DNA from: Thermosulfidibacter sp. | Lineage (GTDB): Bacteria; Thermosulfidibacterota; Thermosulfidibacteria; Thermosulfidibacterales; Thermosulfidibacteraceae | Assembly: GCA_023269715.1 (NCBI GenBank) | Contig: JAGDVO010000011.1 | Coordinates: forward strand, 1-64,000 | DNA length: 64,000 nucleotides | Direction of reading: 5' to 3' | In this document: piece after piece, positions 28,503-38,408 of the stretch | Position numbering within the stretch: the stretch's first letter is position 1 | Layout of the letters: each line of letters starts with the position of its first letter | Position numbers and translations under genes: made by a program | The notes under the pieces: generated by a model | What the model was told of the DNA's origin: nothing | The model's database searches: none | Seen by the model: only the letters and a program-made list of their open reading frames with translations

Positions 28503-30509
28503 TTATTCCTTAATTTCGATCTCCTTAAAGGACTTGGTACCAAAGGCTTTCGCAACGTTAAGCATACCACCTAATAGTATCACCTTTCTCTCTCTATCGG
28601 ATAGATCCAATCTGAGTGGTATTGTTATCTCTTCGCCACTTGCTTTCGTGACTATTATATCAACCTGATCCCTGCCTTCAATAAGAGCTTTTCTTATATT
28701 GGGTATCTTTACCTTGTCACCCTGTTCTATTTTATCGTAATCTGATGGATTGACAAAGTACATAGGTACTATACCAAAGTTTATAAGGTTCGCCCTATGA
28801 ATCCTCTCAATAGACACAGCTATAACAGCCTTGACACCAAGATACATTGGACATAGGGCTGCATGCTCTCTGGAAGAACCCTGACCATAGGATTCTCTAC
28901 CAACTATAATGTTATGGATACCTTTATCCTTATTTTCCAAAGCACGTTTTGAAAATGTTGGATCAACAGGCTCAAAAACAAACTCAGCATATTTTGGAAC
29001 ATTGGATCTATACTTCAACCTCTGCCCAGCAGGCATTATGTGATCAGTAGTTATCTTATCACCTACCCTAAGTGTAACTTCACCCTCTATATTCTGTGGT
29101 AGAGGATCATTAGGTGGTGGAGGCACAATATTTGGACCACGATAAATCTCGATCCTCTCAGCTTCTTCAGGTGGTAGCGGTGGTACTATCATTGAGTCAT
29201 CTATCAGGAATCTCTCTGGCATCTTTACTTCTGGATACTTAACACCATACTTCTCTTCAAGCTTCCTAGGATCTAAGAAAGCACCTTCTATTGCACAGGC
29301 CGCAGCGGTTTCAGGACTTACCAAATAAACTCCAGCAGTCTCCGTTCCGCTTCTTGCATAGAAGTTTCTATTATTTGTTCTCACGCTAACAGAGTTGTTC
29401 TTAGGAGCCTGTCCCATACCTATACAGAAACCACACGCAAGTTCCTGCAACCTTATACCGAATTCAAACATCGCATCCAAAAGACCATCTCTATCTATCA
29501 TCCTAAGAACCTGTTTTGAACCAGGGGCAACCACAACATCGAGATGTGGCGGACAACGCCTACCAGAAGCCTTGAGTATCTTTGCAAAGGTGGCAAGATC
29601 CTTGTAAGAGGAGTTCGTACAACTACCCACGCAAACCTGATCAACAACTAAACCTTCCAAATCTTTAACAGGAACCACATTATCTGGACTATGGGGACAT
29701 GCGACGAGTGGTTCAAGCTCTGAAAGATCTATTTCAATGACCTTCTGGTACTCAGCATCAGGATCAGCCTCAAGTGGTATCCAATCCTCCTCTCTACCTT
29801 GAGCTCTCAAAAACTCCCTTGTGACTTCATCTGAGGGGAATATGGAAAAAGTAACGCCTAACTCTGCACCCATATTCGTTATGGTGGCTCTCTCAGGAAC
29901 ACTTAATGTCTTAACACCGGGGCCAAAATACTCAACAACCCAACCAACATTACCCTTTGTAGTCAATATTTGTAACATCTTGAGGATAACATCTTTCGCA
30001 GAAACCCAGGGCCTTAGTTTACCGGTAAGCTTCACCCCTATAACCTTAGGGCAAACCATATAAAAAGGCCTACCAGCCATAGCAGCGGAAACGTCAAGAC
30101 CACCTGCACCTATGGCTATAGCACCGATACCACCAGCGGTAGGAGTGTGAGAATCAGAACCTAGTATGGTCCTGCCAGGCTTTGCAAATCTCTCCAGGTG
30201 TACCTGATGACAGATACCGTTTCCGGGTTTTGAATAGTAACATCCAAACCTTGCTGCAAACGTTCTTAGATACTCATGGTCATCCTTATCCTCATAACCC
30301 ATCTGGATAGTCTTGTGGTCGACGTAAATAACAGATGCTTCTGTTACAACCCTTGGAATACCCATCATCTCAAACTCAAGGGCAGCCATCGTGCCAGTAG
30401 CATCCTGATAAAGGGTCTGATCAATCCTGATTGCTATCTCTTTACCCGGTATAAGTTCCCCTTCAACTAAATGTTCTTTTAAAATCTTTTGTACAAGATT
30501 CAAACCCAT
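28503..30509 (-). CDS. acnA: Aconitate hydratase
   Basis: Isomerises citrate and isocitrate through a [4Fe-4S] cluster. The 668-residue protein has GSDSHTPTAGGIG, the cluster cysteines Cys297 (VGSCTNSS), Cys359 and Cys362 (ACGFCIGMG), and the swivel-domain motif GRESYGQGSSREHAAL. Length matches the shorter bacterial/archaeal single-chain aconitases. AAGGAGGT precedes the ATG and a promoter lies at 30546-30574. The gene heads the TCA block after hemB. Confidence 0.95.
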   Translation of the reverse strand: MGLNLVQKILKEHLVEGELIPGKEIAIRIDQTLYQDATGTMAALEFEMMGIPRVVTEASVIYVDHKTIQMGYEDKDDHEYLRTFAARFGCYYSKPGNGICHQVHLERFAKPGRTILGSDSHTPTAGGIGAIAIGAGGLDVSAAMAGRPFYMVCPKVIGVKLTGKLRPWVSAKDVILKMLQILTTKGNVGWVVEYFGPGVKTLSVPERATITNMGAELGVTFSIFPSDEVTREFLRAQGREEDWIPLEADPDAEYQKVIEIDLSELEPLVACPHSPDNVVPVKDLEGLVVDQVCVGSCTNSSYKDLATFAKILKASGRRCPPHLDVVVAPGSKQVLRMIDRDGLLDAMFEFGIRLQELACGFCIGMGQAPKNNSVSVRTNNRNFYARSGTETAGVYLVSPETAAACAIEGAFLDPRKLEEKYGVKYPEVKMPERFLIDDSMIVPPLPPEEAERIEIYRGPNIVPPPPNDPLPQNIEGEVTLRVGDKITTDHIMPAGQRLKYRSNVPKYAEFVFEPVDPTFSKRALENKDKGIHNIIVGRESYGQGSSREHAALCPMYLGVKAVIAVSIERIHRANLINFGIVPMYFVNPSDYDKIEQGDKVKIPNIRKALIEGRDQVDIIVTKASGEEITIPLRLDLSDRERKVILLGGMLNVAKAFGTKSFKEIEIKE

Positions 30510-30545
30510 TTTTAAACCTCCTTAGTTGATTATCTTCCCAACCCT

Positions 30546-30574
30546 TCTATATCACCAAAAAGGATTCTTGTAAA
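30546..30574 (-). promoter_or_regulatory. Promoter of aconitase
   Basis: Minus-strand TTTACA (30569-30574) and TATAGA (30546-30551) lie exactly 17 bases apart, 36 bases upstream of the acn ATG, in the gap after hemB. Confidence 0.58.
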
Positions 30575-30592
30575 TATCAAAAAGTGATTTTT

Positions 30593-31567
30593 TTACCTTA
30601 ACCAGGTGGCTACTTCGTTTGCAAAATAGGTTATAATTATATCGGCCCCCGCCCTCTTAATCGATGTGAGGACTTCTAGCACCACTGATTTATAATCTAT
30701 GACACCGGCTTCACCGGCTATCTTTATCATAGAATACTCACCACTAACGCTATAGGCAGCTATAGGAACTTCTAGATAGGAATCCCTAACCACCCTTATA
30801 ATGTCAAGGTAACTTAGAGCCGGCTTCACCATAACTATATCTGCACCCTCTTCTATATCCAATCCCACCTCCCTTATAGCCTCTCTGGCATTTGCAGGAT
30901 CCATCTGGTAAGACCGTCTATCACCAAAAGAGGGGGCACTTTCCGCAGCCTCCCTAAAGGGCCCATAGAAACTAGAAGCATACTTAGCGGAATAGGACAT
31001 TATAGCCACATCCACAAACCCCTCTCTATCTAAAGCCTCCCTAATCGCCATAACTCTACCATCCATCATATCAGAGGGTGCAACTATATCTGCTCCTGCT
31101 CTTGCATGGCTAACAGCGGTCTTTGCAAGTAATTCCAGTGTAGCGTCGTTAACGATCTCCTTGCCCTTCACAAGTCCACAGTGACCATGGCTGGTATATT
31201 CACAAAGACAAACATCTGTTATTACAAGAATACCATCAACCTTTTCCTTTATAGCTCTTACAGCTCTTTGGATTATCCCATTATCATCATAGGCTCCTGT
31301 CGCAAGGGGATCTTTTTTCTCAGGGATACCAAAGAGGATAACCGCAGGAATACCTAAATCTCTAGTTTTTTTAACCTCTTCAATTAACGTATCAACGGAA
31401 TATCTAAAAACACCAGGCATAGCTTTCACAGGTTCTACTACCTTCTCACCAGGCACAACAAAAAAGGGCTGGACCATATCCTTAACATCTAAACTCGTCT
31501 CTCTAACCATGGACCTTATCAACTCGTTTTTTCTCAGTCTTCTTGGCCTATGAATGGGAAATCCCAT
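30593..31567 (-). CDS. hemB: Delta-aminolevulinic acid dehydratase (porphobilinogen synthase)
   Basis: Condenses two 5-aminolevulinates into porphobilinogen. The 324-residue protein has the zinc-type active-site cysteines in [14 protein letters not shown], the first Schiff-base Lys region [15 protein letters not shown], and the second in [14 protein letters not shown] is nine bases upstream of the ATG. It lies upstream of acn on the same strand; the acn promoter in between suggests the two are only partly co-transcribed. Confidence 0.96.
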   Translation of the reverse strand: MGFPIHRPRRLRKNELIRSMVRETSLDVKDMVQPFFVVPGEKVVEPVKAMPGVFRYSVDTLIEEVKKTRDLGIPAVILFGIPEKKDPLATGAYDDNGIIQRAVRAIKEKVDGILVITDVCLCEYTSHGHCGLVKGKEIVNDATLELLAKTAVSHARAGADIVAPSDMMDGRVMAIREALDREGFVDVAIMSYSAKYASSFYGPFREAAESAPSFGDRRSYQMDPANAREAIREVGLDIEEGADIVMVKPALSYLDIIRVVRDSYLEVPIAAYSVSGEYSMIKIAGEAGVIDYKSVVLEVLTSIKRAGADIIITYFANEVATWLR

Positions 31568-31601
31568 ATCTTCAATCCTCCTTATTAATGATTTTTTAGA
31601 T

Positions 31602-33092
31602 CTAATAGACCTGTATTTTAGTCATTATAACATTCAACATAGGATTAGTGACAACTCCACTACTACAGGGAACAGGTTTAACTAGACTAGGAAACTCTTT
31701 TGCTAGATTATTTAAAACAGTTTTATCAAATATAATGCCAAAGTTACCTCCAATATTTATGGTATTATTTAGTCTAGAATTGGAAACAATGGCTCCGCGT
31801 ACATCATAATTACCAGCACCACTTACATTGAGATTATTATTTCTATCAGTAGCAAAAACTAGAGCGTATATGTCAACATTACCATTTTGAGAAATATTTA
31901 TGTTATTGTCAGAAACTATAAGTACAGGGTTATCAATTGTTCCCATCTTAGTATTTCCATTAACATCTATATTGAGGTTTCCAACTCCATGTCCTCCGCT
32001 ATAAATTATTCCACCAGAAATAACAAAATTTTGATTATCCAAGCTTATGTTCTGGGCAAAGATATTTACATTTTTAAGGGTATAACCACCAGTGACATCA
32101 CTAACGCTATTTCTAGCGACAATATTCAAACTGCCACTAGGCGTGATACTACCAGCTATATTCACATTACTAGCTGAAATAGCACCACCCCCTGTAAAAT
32201 CAGAAAAAGTTACCCTACCGTTTTGCCCCAACTCAAGAGCATTACAACTAACTATGGAATTACCTAAAGTTACCAAATAGGATCCGCCACTCCAAGTAGC
32301 ATTAACATTTATACTTCCTTTACAGCTTAAAGTACTACCGCCTGCACTACAGGAAAGATTATAATTTGATAAATCGCAACGGGGATCATTAAGACTAGCA
32401 ACTCCTACTGGCGTCCCATCACTAAATTTGACATTATAAAGTAGACTTAACTTTGTAAGTAAATCATCTCGATCTTTAGCACTAAAATAGTAAGGGGTAA
32501 GATCTGTATTTAAAAGCTCATTGATATATAAATAGGGACTAGCGCCGTTAGCAACTACACCTTTATTGTTGTTCTTACATGTAGTTGAGGTTGAAATGTA
32601 CCTCCCTATATCATTCCCCGTGACAAGAGCACTCGTGGGACAACTAAGATCGCAAGACTCTATAGAACTACTACCACCCATACTTACACTATTCAAGTAT
32701 CTAACCACCGCTGCACCATAAAAACTACTAGCCAGACTCTTGAAAATAAAAGCCACTTTAACGACCCTAGCATTGCCATAAACTCCTTTACTCCATATTA
32801 GGTAGGTATTGCCATATTCCTTACATAAACTATTGTAAGAAATAAGCCCACTAGTCGAATTTACTGAAACATTAGAGCAAGAATTACCCTCCAATAACTG
32901 TCTAACTATATCATTAAGAGCTGTTTCTGAAGTTTTTTCTGCATAGGCATATTTTATATAGGATAACTGAGCTAGATAATCGGTTCTTGAAAGGTATAAA
33001 CCTGTTATACCAAGCACTAAAAGTGCAGAAAGAAGAACAATTACCGTGATAAGGACAAAACCATCCTTTCTATCGTAACTAAATCTCCCCAT
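31602..33092 (-). CDS. PilX-like minor pilus assembly protein
   Basis: The 496-residue protein has an N-terminal hydrophobic segment after a short basic leader ([20 protein letters not shown]), typical of PilX-family proteins that assist type IV pilus assembly. The rest is rich in Asn, Ser and Gly with repeated NxxISxNGNxxI-like stretches, suggesting a long beta-helix or beta-sandwich exposed outside the cell. Last gene of the pilin operon, three bases after the preceding gene. Exact role unknown. Confidence 0.7.
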   Translation of the reverse strand: MGRFSYDRKDGFVLITVIVLLSALLVLGITGLYLSRTDYLAQLSYIKYAYAEKTSETALNDIVRQLLEGNSCSNVSVNSTSGLISYNSLCKEYGNTYLIWSKGVYGNARVVKVAFIFKSLASSFYGAAVVRYLNSVSMGGSSSIESCDLSCPTSALVTGNDIGRYISTSTTCKNNNKGVVANGASPYLYINELLNTDLTPYYFSAKDRDDLLTKLSLLYNVKFSDGTPVGVASLNDPRCDLSNYNLSCSAGGSTLSCKGSINVNATWSGGSYLVTLGNSIVSCNALELGQNGRVTFSDFTGGGAISASNVNIAGSITPSGSLNIVARNSVSDVTGGYTLKNVNIFAQNISLDNQNFVISGGIIYSGGHGVGNLNIDVNGNTKMGTIDNPVLIVSDNNINISQNGNVDIYALVFATDRNNNLNVSGAGNYDVRGAIVSNSRLNNTINIGGNFGIIFDKTVLNNLAKEFPSLVKPVPCSSGVVTNPMLNVIMTKIQVY

Positions 33093-33094
33093 AG

Positions 33095-33898
33095 CTACCT
33101 CCCAAAAATTCTCTCGTACTTAAATTCTCTACCATTCCTAGAAACAAAGGTTATAGATACTTCAACAGCTCTGCCAATTGGCTTTATATCAAAACTGGTA
33201 ACATTACCGAGACTAACAGTATACAAAGATCTGCTATACATATCTACCATTCCCACATTCAAAACACCTCCATCTACATACAAATCGATTCTATGGGGAA
33301 CTCTGATAAGTACAGTACCATTAGGTATATTAGTAATATTATTACAATCAAGTCTAAGAGTTACCTGACTTTTATCAGGACCATCAAAGCAATCTTTATT
33401 ATTTTCACTTATACTCTCTATTGAACAAGATATAGGTGTATTACTAGTACTATTCCAAAAAAAACTTCCTCCATATAACAGATAATAGGGCTCATCTAAT
33501 TTAAGACGACAACTAACAGCAGTCATAGTAGAATTGTCAACAATAATACCAACACCATGTAAACTTCCGTAAAAAGAAATTTGGTTATTACCTATACTCA
33601 TGCATATGGGAACAGTAGGAGGATAACTATCACAGGGTGGTATAGTGATAATACTACTAATATCACAGTAATTGTTTGCACAAGGTACACCCACTCCCCA
33701 GCGGGAAAATAGAAATTCAAGTGTAGTTACAGCATCTCTTACATCTTCAGTTAGCATACCAATATCCTTTATTCTAATGTAGGATCTACTTGATACTACA
33801 TAAAGAACACCTATCGCTCCAAGGACAAGTAGAGCGACTAGCATCGCAATAAGTAGTTCAAGTAATGTAAAACCTTTATTTTTACCAGCGCCTACCAT
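33095..33898 (-). CDS. PilW-like minor pilin
   Basis: A 267-residue prepilin-like protein with a type III leader ending KNKG before FTLLELLIAMLVALL, the N-methylation and prepilin-peptidase site. The Cys-rich, Ser/Asn-rich C-terminal domain is divergent. Overlaps the preceding pilin gene by seven bases. PilW is assigned by gene order and size. Confidence 0.68.
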   Translation of the reverse strand: MVGAGKNKGFTLLELLIAMLVALLVLGAIGVLYVVSSRSYIRIKDIGMLTEDVRDAVTTLEFLFSRWGVGVPCANNYCDISSIITIPPCDSYPPTVPICMSIGNNQISFYGSLHGVGIIVDNSTMTAVSCRLKLDEPYYLLYGGSFFWNSTSNTPISCSIESISENNKDCFDGPDKSQVTLRLDCNNITNIPNGTVLIRVPHRIDLYVDGGVLNVGMVDMYSRSLYTVSLGNVTSFDIKPIGRAVEVSITFVSRNGREFKYERIFGR

Positions 33899-34230
33899 CT
33901 ACATACCTTCCCGGTCTGATTAAAAACTTTCGAACCATATCTGGCAGTAATCGTAACATCCGTACAATTACTTATACTTCCACAATCCACGTTACTTGTT
34001 ACTGTTATCGTGTAATTACCACAGGAAATAGAAACTGGATTTATTCCATTCCTACAAGCCGAAAAACCACTATCAACGGCATTCGTAAGGCAAAACTTAA
34101 GTAGTATATCTCTAGTACAGATACCAAAATAGGAGATAGATGCCGCTATAAAAAGAATCAAGATAAGACCTATAGCCATAGCTATCAGCGCTTCTATAAG
34201 TGTAAATCCTCTATTTTCAAAAGAAACCAC
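33892..34230 (-). CDS. PilV-like minor pilin
   Basis: A 112-residue prepilin with leader ENRG before FTLIEALIAMAIGLIL. The mature part has several cysteines that may form disulfides. The stop of the preceding fimT-like gene abuts its start, and it overlaps the next gene. Confidence 0.68.
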   Translation of the reverse strand: MVSFENRGFTLIEALIAMAIGLILILFIAASISYFGICTRDILLKFCLTNAVDSGFSACRNGINPVSISCGNYTITVTSNVDCGSISNCTDVTITARYGSKVFNQTGKVCRW

Positions 34231-34692
34231 CTAACACCCCTCCCTTCTAACCACACCGCGGAGAGATTGGGTAGTAAACTTAACACATGTACCCTCAATA
34301 TTGTTCCTTATAACAACAGAACCACTATTTATAGCAAGACCTCTTGGATCGAAAGCTAAGCCATCAAAAAAACCTTTATTAATCTCTACACTTATAAAGG
34401 AATCCATAAAAGGTAAGGTATCTATAATACTTGTTCCACTGCAAAAGCTAGATCTTGAAGTACCAGCATTTTTAATCAAAAGAGTTCTACCATCGAGACA
34501 GATTGCCGTGTTATTCCCACTTTCCATGGCCAACATCTTTGCTCTCTTCATAAAGGCTTCTACTGAAGAAGCATAATGATCAAATTTATAACTCCTATAG
34601 ATCCTAGCAAAACGAGGAACAGATATTAAGATAACAATCGCAACTATACCTAAAATCACAACTAGTTCTATCAATGTAAAACCCTTCCTCAT
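34231..34692 (-). CDS. FimT/GspH-like minor pilin
   Basis: A 153-residue prepilin with the short leader MRKG before FTLIELVVILGIVAI and the C-terminal FDPRGLAINSGSVVIRN segment typical of the FimT/GspH fold. GGGAG precedes the ATG. It is first in the fimT-pilV-pilW-pilX-type set, which primes type IV pilus or pseudopilus assembly. No pilus motor genes are in the window. Confidence 0.75.
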   Translation of the reverse strand: MRKGFTLIELVVILGIVAIVILISVPRFARIYRSYKFDHYASSVEAFMKRAKMLAMESGNNTAICLDGRTLLIKNAGTSRSSFCSGTSIIDTLPFMDSFISVEINKGFFDGLAFDPRGLAINSGSVVIRNNIEGTCVKFTTQSLRGVVRREGC

Positions 34693-34713
34693 AAATCACT
34701 CCCTTTAGCTCTA

Positions 34714-34742
34714 AAAATAAAACCAAAAGGATATAAATTCAA
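34714..34742 (-). promoter_or_regulatory. Promoter of the minor pilin operon
   Basis: Minus-strand TTGAAT (34737-34742) and TATTTT (34714-34719) are 17 bases apart, 21 bases before the fimT-like ATG. Confidence 0.45.
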
Positions 34743-34762
34743 CAACAAGAATGGTGGCTATC

Positions 34763-34790
34763 TTGACATCCTGAAATAAATGCCTATATA
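34763..34790 (+). promoter_or_regulatory. Promoter of initiator tRNA (and probably ispE)
   Basis: Consensus TTGACA (34763-34768) and TATATA (34785-34790) at 16-base spacing, 19 bases before the tRNA. Confidence 0.68.
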
Positions 34791-34809
34791 TAGTTTATGT
34801 TCAAGGTGA

Positions 34810-34883
<74 letters not shown>

Positions 34884-34908
34884 TTATTTTTGTTTTTTAG
34901 AGTCCAGG

Positions 34909-35769
34909 ATGATCCAAGAGAAAGCTTATGGAAAGGTGAATTTACATTTACAGGTTGTTGGTAAAAGGAAGGATGGATACCATCTTCTCGAAACCCTATT
35001 CTCAAAAATTAACATCCACGACACAATCTATGTAGAGTTCATAAGAGGCGGAAATATAGAACTCATGGTAGAAGGAGAAAGGATAAGAAAGGAAAAGAAC
35101 CTAGCCTACATAGCTGCAAAGTGGTATCTTGCAAGATATAAGATTAAAAACTGGGGAGCATCTATAGTTATAAAGAAAAACATACCACAAGGAAGTGGTT
35201 TAGGTGGCGGAAGTAGTAATGCTGCAAGTGTAATAAGAACCTTCATTAGATTCTTCAAAGAAAGCGACCCCAATTTAATAAGAGATAGTGCTGAAATAGG
35301 AGCGGATATCCCCTTTCTACTCAGTAACTATAACACTGCCATTGGTAGAGGTGTTGGAGAAATATTAGAAGGACTAGATATCAGAAAGAGTAGCGACTAC
35401 AAACTAATAATAGTATACCCTAATATATCCACATCAACAAAAGAGGTCTTTGACAAGTTTGATGAACTCGATAGGACCATAAAAAAACGCACACCAATTA
35501 AAATAGAAATTATCAGAGAGACAGCAACAGAATTTGACATTGAAAAAATGAAAACAAACTTCTTCAATCATCTAGAGTCAGCTTGTTTCAACTTGTACCC
35601 AGAAATAGGTGAAATCAAAAAGAAACTGCTGAAACTCACAAAAGGTTATGTATTTTTGACAGGTAGTGGATCATCACTCTGTATACTTACACATAAAGAC
35701 GAAGATGTTAAACTAGATGAATTTAGTGGTCTAAAAATCTACAACGCAGAATTCCTTCAAACACCTTGA
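34909..35769 (+). CDS. ispE: 4-diphosphocytidyl-2-C-methyl-D-erythritol kinase
   Basis: A GHMP kinase of the non-mevalonate isoprenoid pathway. The 286-residue protein has AYGKVNLHLQVVGKRKDGYH, the phosphate loop PQGSGLGGGSSNAA near residue 92, and TGSGSSLCIL near the C terminus. It lies between tRNA-fMet and tRNA-Gln on the same strand; ispE followed by tRNA-Gln is a gene order also found in many Proteobacteria. Confidence 0.93.
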   Translation: MIQEKAYGKVNLHLQVVGKRKDGYHLLETLFSKINIHDTIYVEFIRGGNIELMVEGERIRKEKNLAYIAAKWYLARYKIKNWGASIVIKKNIPQGSGLGGGSSNAASVIRTFIRFFKESDPNLIRDSAEIGADIPFLLSNYNTAIGRGVGEILEGLDIRKSSDYKLIIVYPNISTSTKEVFDKFDELDRTIKKRTPIKIEIIRETATEFDIEKMKTNFFNHLESACFNLYPEIGEIKKKLLKLTKGYVFLTGSGSSLCILTHKDEDVKLDEFSGLKIYNAEFLQTP

Positions 35770-35808
35770 TATTTCACAAGAAAGAGTTTAATTAATAATT
35801 CCAAACAC

Positions 35809-35880
35809 TGGGGCGTCGTCTAACAGGCAGGACACGGGACTTTGGATCCCGGTATCCAGGTTCGACTCCTGGCGCCCCAG
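35809..35880 (+). tRNA. tRNA-Gln (anticodon TTG), CCA not encoded
   Basis: Acceptor TGGGGCG pairs with CGCCCCA, anticodon stem CGGGA/TCCCG with TTG at 35842-35844, T arm CCAGG-TTCGACT-CCTGG, discriminator G. The 3' CCA is absent from the DNA. Confidence 0.95.
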
Positions 35881-35907
35881 TTAAAAAACATTATCAAGGA
35901 GAAGGAG

Positions 35908-36630
35908 ATGAAAAAGCTGAAAAAAGCAATAAGTGGATTGGTATTATTTTTGTTTCTTACAAGCTGTGCTTCCTATGAATCTACAGTTCAGCCTGTAAAA
36001 CTACCGGAATTTCAGAAAAATGCGATAAGTGTGGATGGTGTTAAAATGGCAATAGAGATACTCTCTGACCCACAAAAGGCAAAGGACAGATTTGGATTTG
36101 ATATAAGAAGCTGTGGTATTTTGCCAGTAATAGTAACGATAGAAAATGGAGGTAAAGAGCCCGTAACTATAGAAAGTAGTCAAACATTCCTGATAGATGA
36201 AGATGGAAACGGTTGGCCAATACTAAACCTTGAAGAGGTGTATAGTAGAATAGAATCCAATACTGATGTAGCTGAAGCCCTTAAAGGGACAGCAAAACCA
36301 GCACTACTCGGAGCAATAGCTGGCAGCATTATAGGAGCGGGAATAGCCATACTTTCAGATAAAAACGTCGGCGAATATGCAGGTAAAGGAGCAGTGGCAG
36401 GAGCAGCAGTAGGAGCGGTAACGGGTGGTATGAGTAGTTACTCCTCCCTCGGAGAAAAGATAAGAGAAGACATAGCCAACAAAAATCTTACAAATAGATC
36501 AATACAACCAGGAGAGCTTGTTTATGGTATACTCTTCTTCCCAGGGAAAAGTAATGAGGCTAAGAATCCTAAAAAATTGAGACTCTCCATGATGATCGGT
36601 AAAACGAGGAAAATAGTAACATTAGATTAG
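35908..36630 (+). CDS. Lipoprotein with glycine-zipper segment
   Basis: A 240-residue protein with a lipoprotein signal (KKAISGLVLFLFLTSC, lipidated Cys20). Near residues 130-185 is a Gly/Ala-rich stretch (ALLGAIAGSIIGAGIAIL and GKGAVAGAAVGAVTGGMSS) like the glycine zippers of outer-membrane lipoproteins. An N-terminal beta-type domain precedes it. The ATG has GGAGAAGGAG directly upstream; an earlier in-frame ATG lies inside tRNA-Gln and is rejected. It begins 27 bases after the tRNA, so the two are probably co-transcribed. Function unknown. Confidence 0.75.
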   Translation: MKKLKKAISGLVLFLFLTSCASYESTVQPVKLPEFQKNAISVDGVKMAIEILSDPQKAKDRFGFDIRSCGILPVIVTIENGGKEPVTIESSQTFLIDEDGNGWPILNLEEVYSRIESNTDVAEALKGTAKPALLGAIAGSIIGAGIAILSDKNVGEYAGKGAVAGAAVGAVTGGMSSYSSLGEKIREDIANKNLTNRSIQPGELVYGILFFPGKSNEAKNPKKLRLSMMIGKTRKIVTLD

Positions 36631-36654
36631 AACAGTATTACAGAGGAGGAATTG

Positions 36655-37956
36655 ATGATCTGGAATGAGGAGTTCGAAACCTTACCTAGAGAAGCATTAG
36701 AAGCCCTCCAGTTAAAAAGATTAAAGGCAACCATAGAGAGAGTCTATTATACAGTACCCTTTTATAGAAGGAAACTCGATGAAGTTGGTATCACACCTGA
36801 TAGTATCAGAAGCCTGGAAGACTTAAAGAAAATACCTTTTACCACAAAGGATGATCTGAGAGAGAATTATCCCTTTGGACTCTTTACAGTACCACTAAAA
36901 CAGATCGTTAGAATACATGCTTCAAGCGGAACAACTGGGAAACCAACGGTCGTAGGATACACAAGAAGAGATATAGAAACCTGGTCTGAATTAATGGCAA
37001 GATCTCTATCAGCAGCCGGTGTTACCAAGGAAGACATAATACAGAACGCATACGGATATGGACTATTCACAGGTGGATTGGGAGTACATTACGGAGCAGA
37101 AAAGATAGGAGCAACTGTAATCCCTGTATCCGGAGGACAGTCCAAAAGGCAGATAACTATTATGAAGGACTTTGGCTCTACAGTATTAACCTGTACACCG
37201 AGTTACGCCTTACACCTTGCAGAGGTAGCCCAGGAAGAAGGACTAAACCCAAGGGACACAAAGCTTAGAGTTGGCCTATTTGGTGCAGAACCATGGTCCG
37301 AAGAGATGAGGAAGCAAATAGAGGAGCTATGGAATATAAAGGCTATAGACATATACGGACTATCGGAAATAATAGGACCAGGGGTTGCTGTGGAATGCGA
37401 AGAGGCACAAAGTGGCCTACACATATTTGAGGACCACTTTATACCAGAAATTATAGACCCAGAAACAGGAGAGTCTCTGCCTTACGGCGAATACGGGGAA
37501 CTCGTGATCACAACTATTACAAAGGAAGCACTGCCCCTTCTTAGGTACAGGACGAGGGACATCACTAGACTTATAAAGGAACCTTGTATATGTGGTAGAA
37601 CCCATATGAGAATAGACAGGATCAGAGGTAGAACAGATGACATGCTGATAATAAGAGGAGTTAACGTATTTCCATCCCAGATTGAAGAAATACTCGTCGC
37701 CACAGAAGGAGTACTGCCCCACTATATGATAATAATAGATAGAGAAGGTTCACTTGATGTAGTTGAAGTGCAGGTTGAGGTAGATGAGAGCATCTTTTCA
37801 GATGAAGTTAAAAAATTACAAACACTAGCAAGAAAGATAGAAAACAACATTAAGGATATGATCGGTATCTCCGTAAAAGTCAAGCTAGTTGAACCTAAAA
37901 CACTCCAGAGATTTGAAGGCAAGGCAAAGAGAGTTATAGATAAGAGAAAGCTATAG
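36655..37956 (+). CDS. paaK: Phenylacetate-CoA ligase family protein (first copy)
   Basis: An adenylate-forming enzyme that couples an aryl acid such as phenylacetate to CoA with ATP to AMP. The 433-residue protein has [15 protein letters not shown] (ATP loop, about residues 89-103), [22 protein letters not shown] and [22 protein letters not shown] 36655 has GGAGG five bases upstream. Paired with a second PaaK, an ACT protein and iorA, a combination seen in anaerobes that oxidise aromatic amino acids or make them from aryl acids. Confidence 0.88.
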   Translation: MIWNEEFETLPREALEALQLKRLKATIERVYYTVPFYRRKLDEVGITPDSIRSLEDLKKIPFTTKDDLRENYPFGLFTVPLKQIVRIHASSGTTGKPTVVGYTRRDIETWSELMARSLSAAGVTKEDIIQNAYGYGLFTGGLGVHYGAEKIGATVIPVSGGQSKRQITIMKDFGSTVLTCTPSYALHLAEVAQEEGLNPRDTKLRVGLFGAEPWSEEMRKQIEELWNIKAIDIYGLSEIIGPGVAVECEEAQSGLHIFEDHFIPEIIDPETGESLPYGEYGELVITTITKEALPLLRYRTRDITRLIKEPCICGRTHMRIDRIRGRTDDMLIIRGVNVFPSQIEEILVATEGVLPHYMIIIDREGSLDVVEVQVEVDESIFSDEVKKLQTLARKIENNIKDMIGISVKVKLVEPKTLQRFEGKAKRVIDKRKL

Positions 37957-37966
37957 GGAGGTAAAG

Positions 37967-38398
37967 ATGAAAGTTGAACAGCTATCCGTTTTTCTAGAAA
38001 ATAAGGCAGGTAGATTAGCAGAAGTAGCCAAAATTCTAGGTGACAACGGGATAAACATAAGGGCACTTTCCCTTGCGGATACAACAGACTTCGGGATACT
38101 GAGATTGATAGTAAACGATAACGAAAAAGCAAAGGAAGTTCTTAAAGATGAAAGATTTACGGTAAAGATAACCGAAGTTATAGCAGTTGAAGTTGATGAT
38201 AGGCCAGGTGGGTTAGCGAGTATTCTTTTGCCCTTATCAGAAGAGGGTATAAATGTGGAATATATGTATGCCTTTGTGGAAAAGAGCAAAAACAAGGCGG
38301 TTTTGGTATTTAAATTTGATGATCTAGACAAAGCGATAGAAGTACTCAGAAAGAACAATGTAAAAATACTAACAAACGAAGAAATAAAACAACTATAG
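37967..38398 (+). CDS. Tandem ACT-domain protein
   Basis: A 143-residue protein made of two ACT domains ([20 protein letters not shown], and [20 protein letters not shown] near residue 72). ACT pairs bind amino acids; genes like this usually sit beside paaK and iorA, suggesting sensing of aromatic amino acids. GGGAGG precedes the ATG. Whether it acts on the ligases is unknown. Confidence 0.85.
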   Translation: MKVEQLSVFLENKAGRLAEVAKILGDNGINIRALSLADTTDFGILRLIVNDNEKAKEVLKDERFTVKITEVIAVEVDDRPGGLASILLPLSEEGINVEYMYAFVEKSKNKAVLVFKFDDLDKAIEVLRKNNVKILTNEEIKQL

Positions 38399-38408
38399 GA
38401 AAAGAGAG

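Noticed and set aside
35842-35907. Start of the lipoprotein gene inside tRNA-Gln
   Set aside because: ATG 35908 has a ribosome site and is followed directly by a proper lipoprotein signal.
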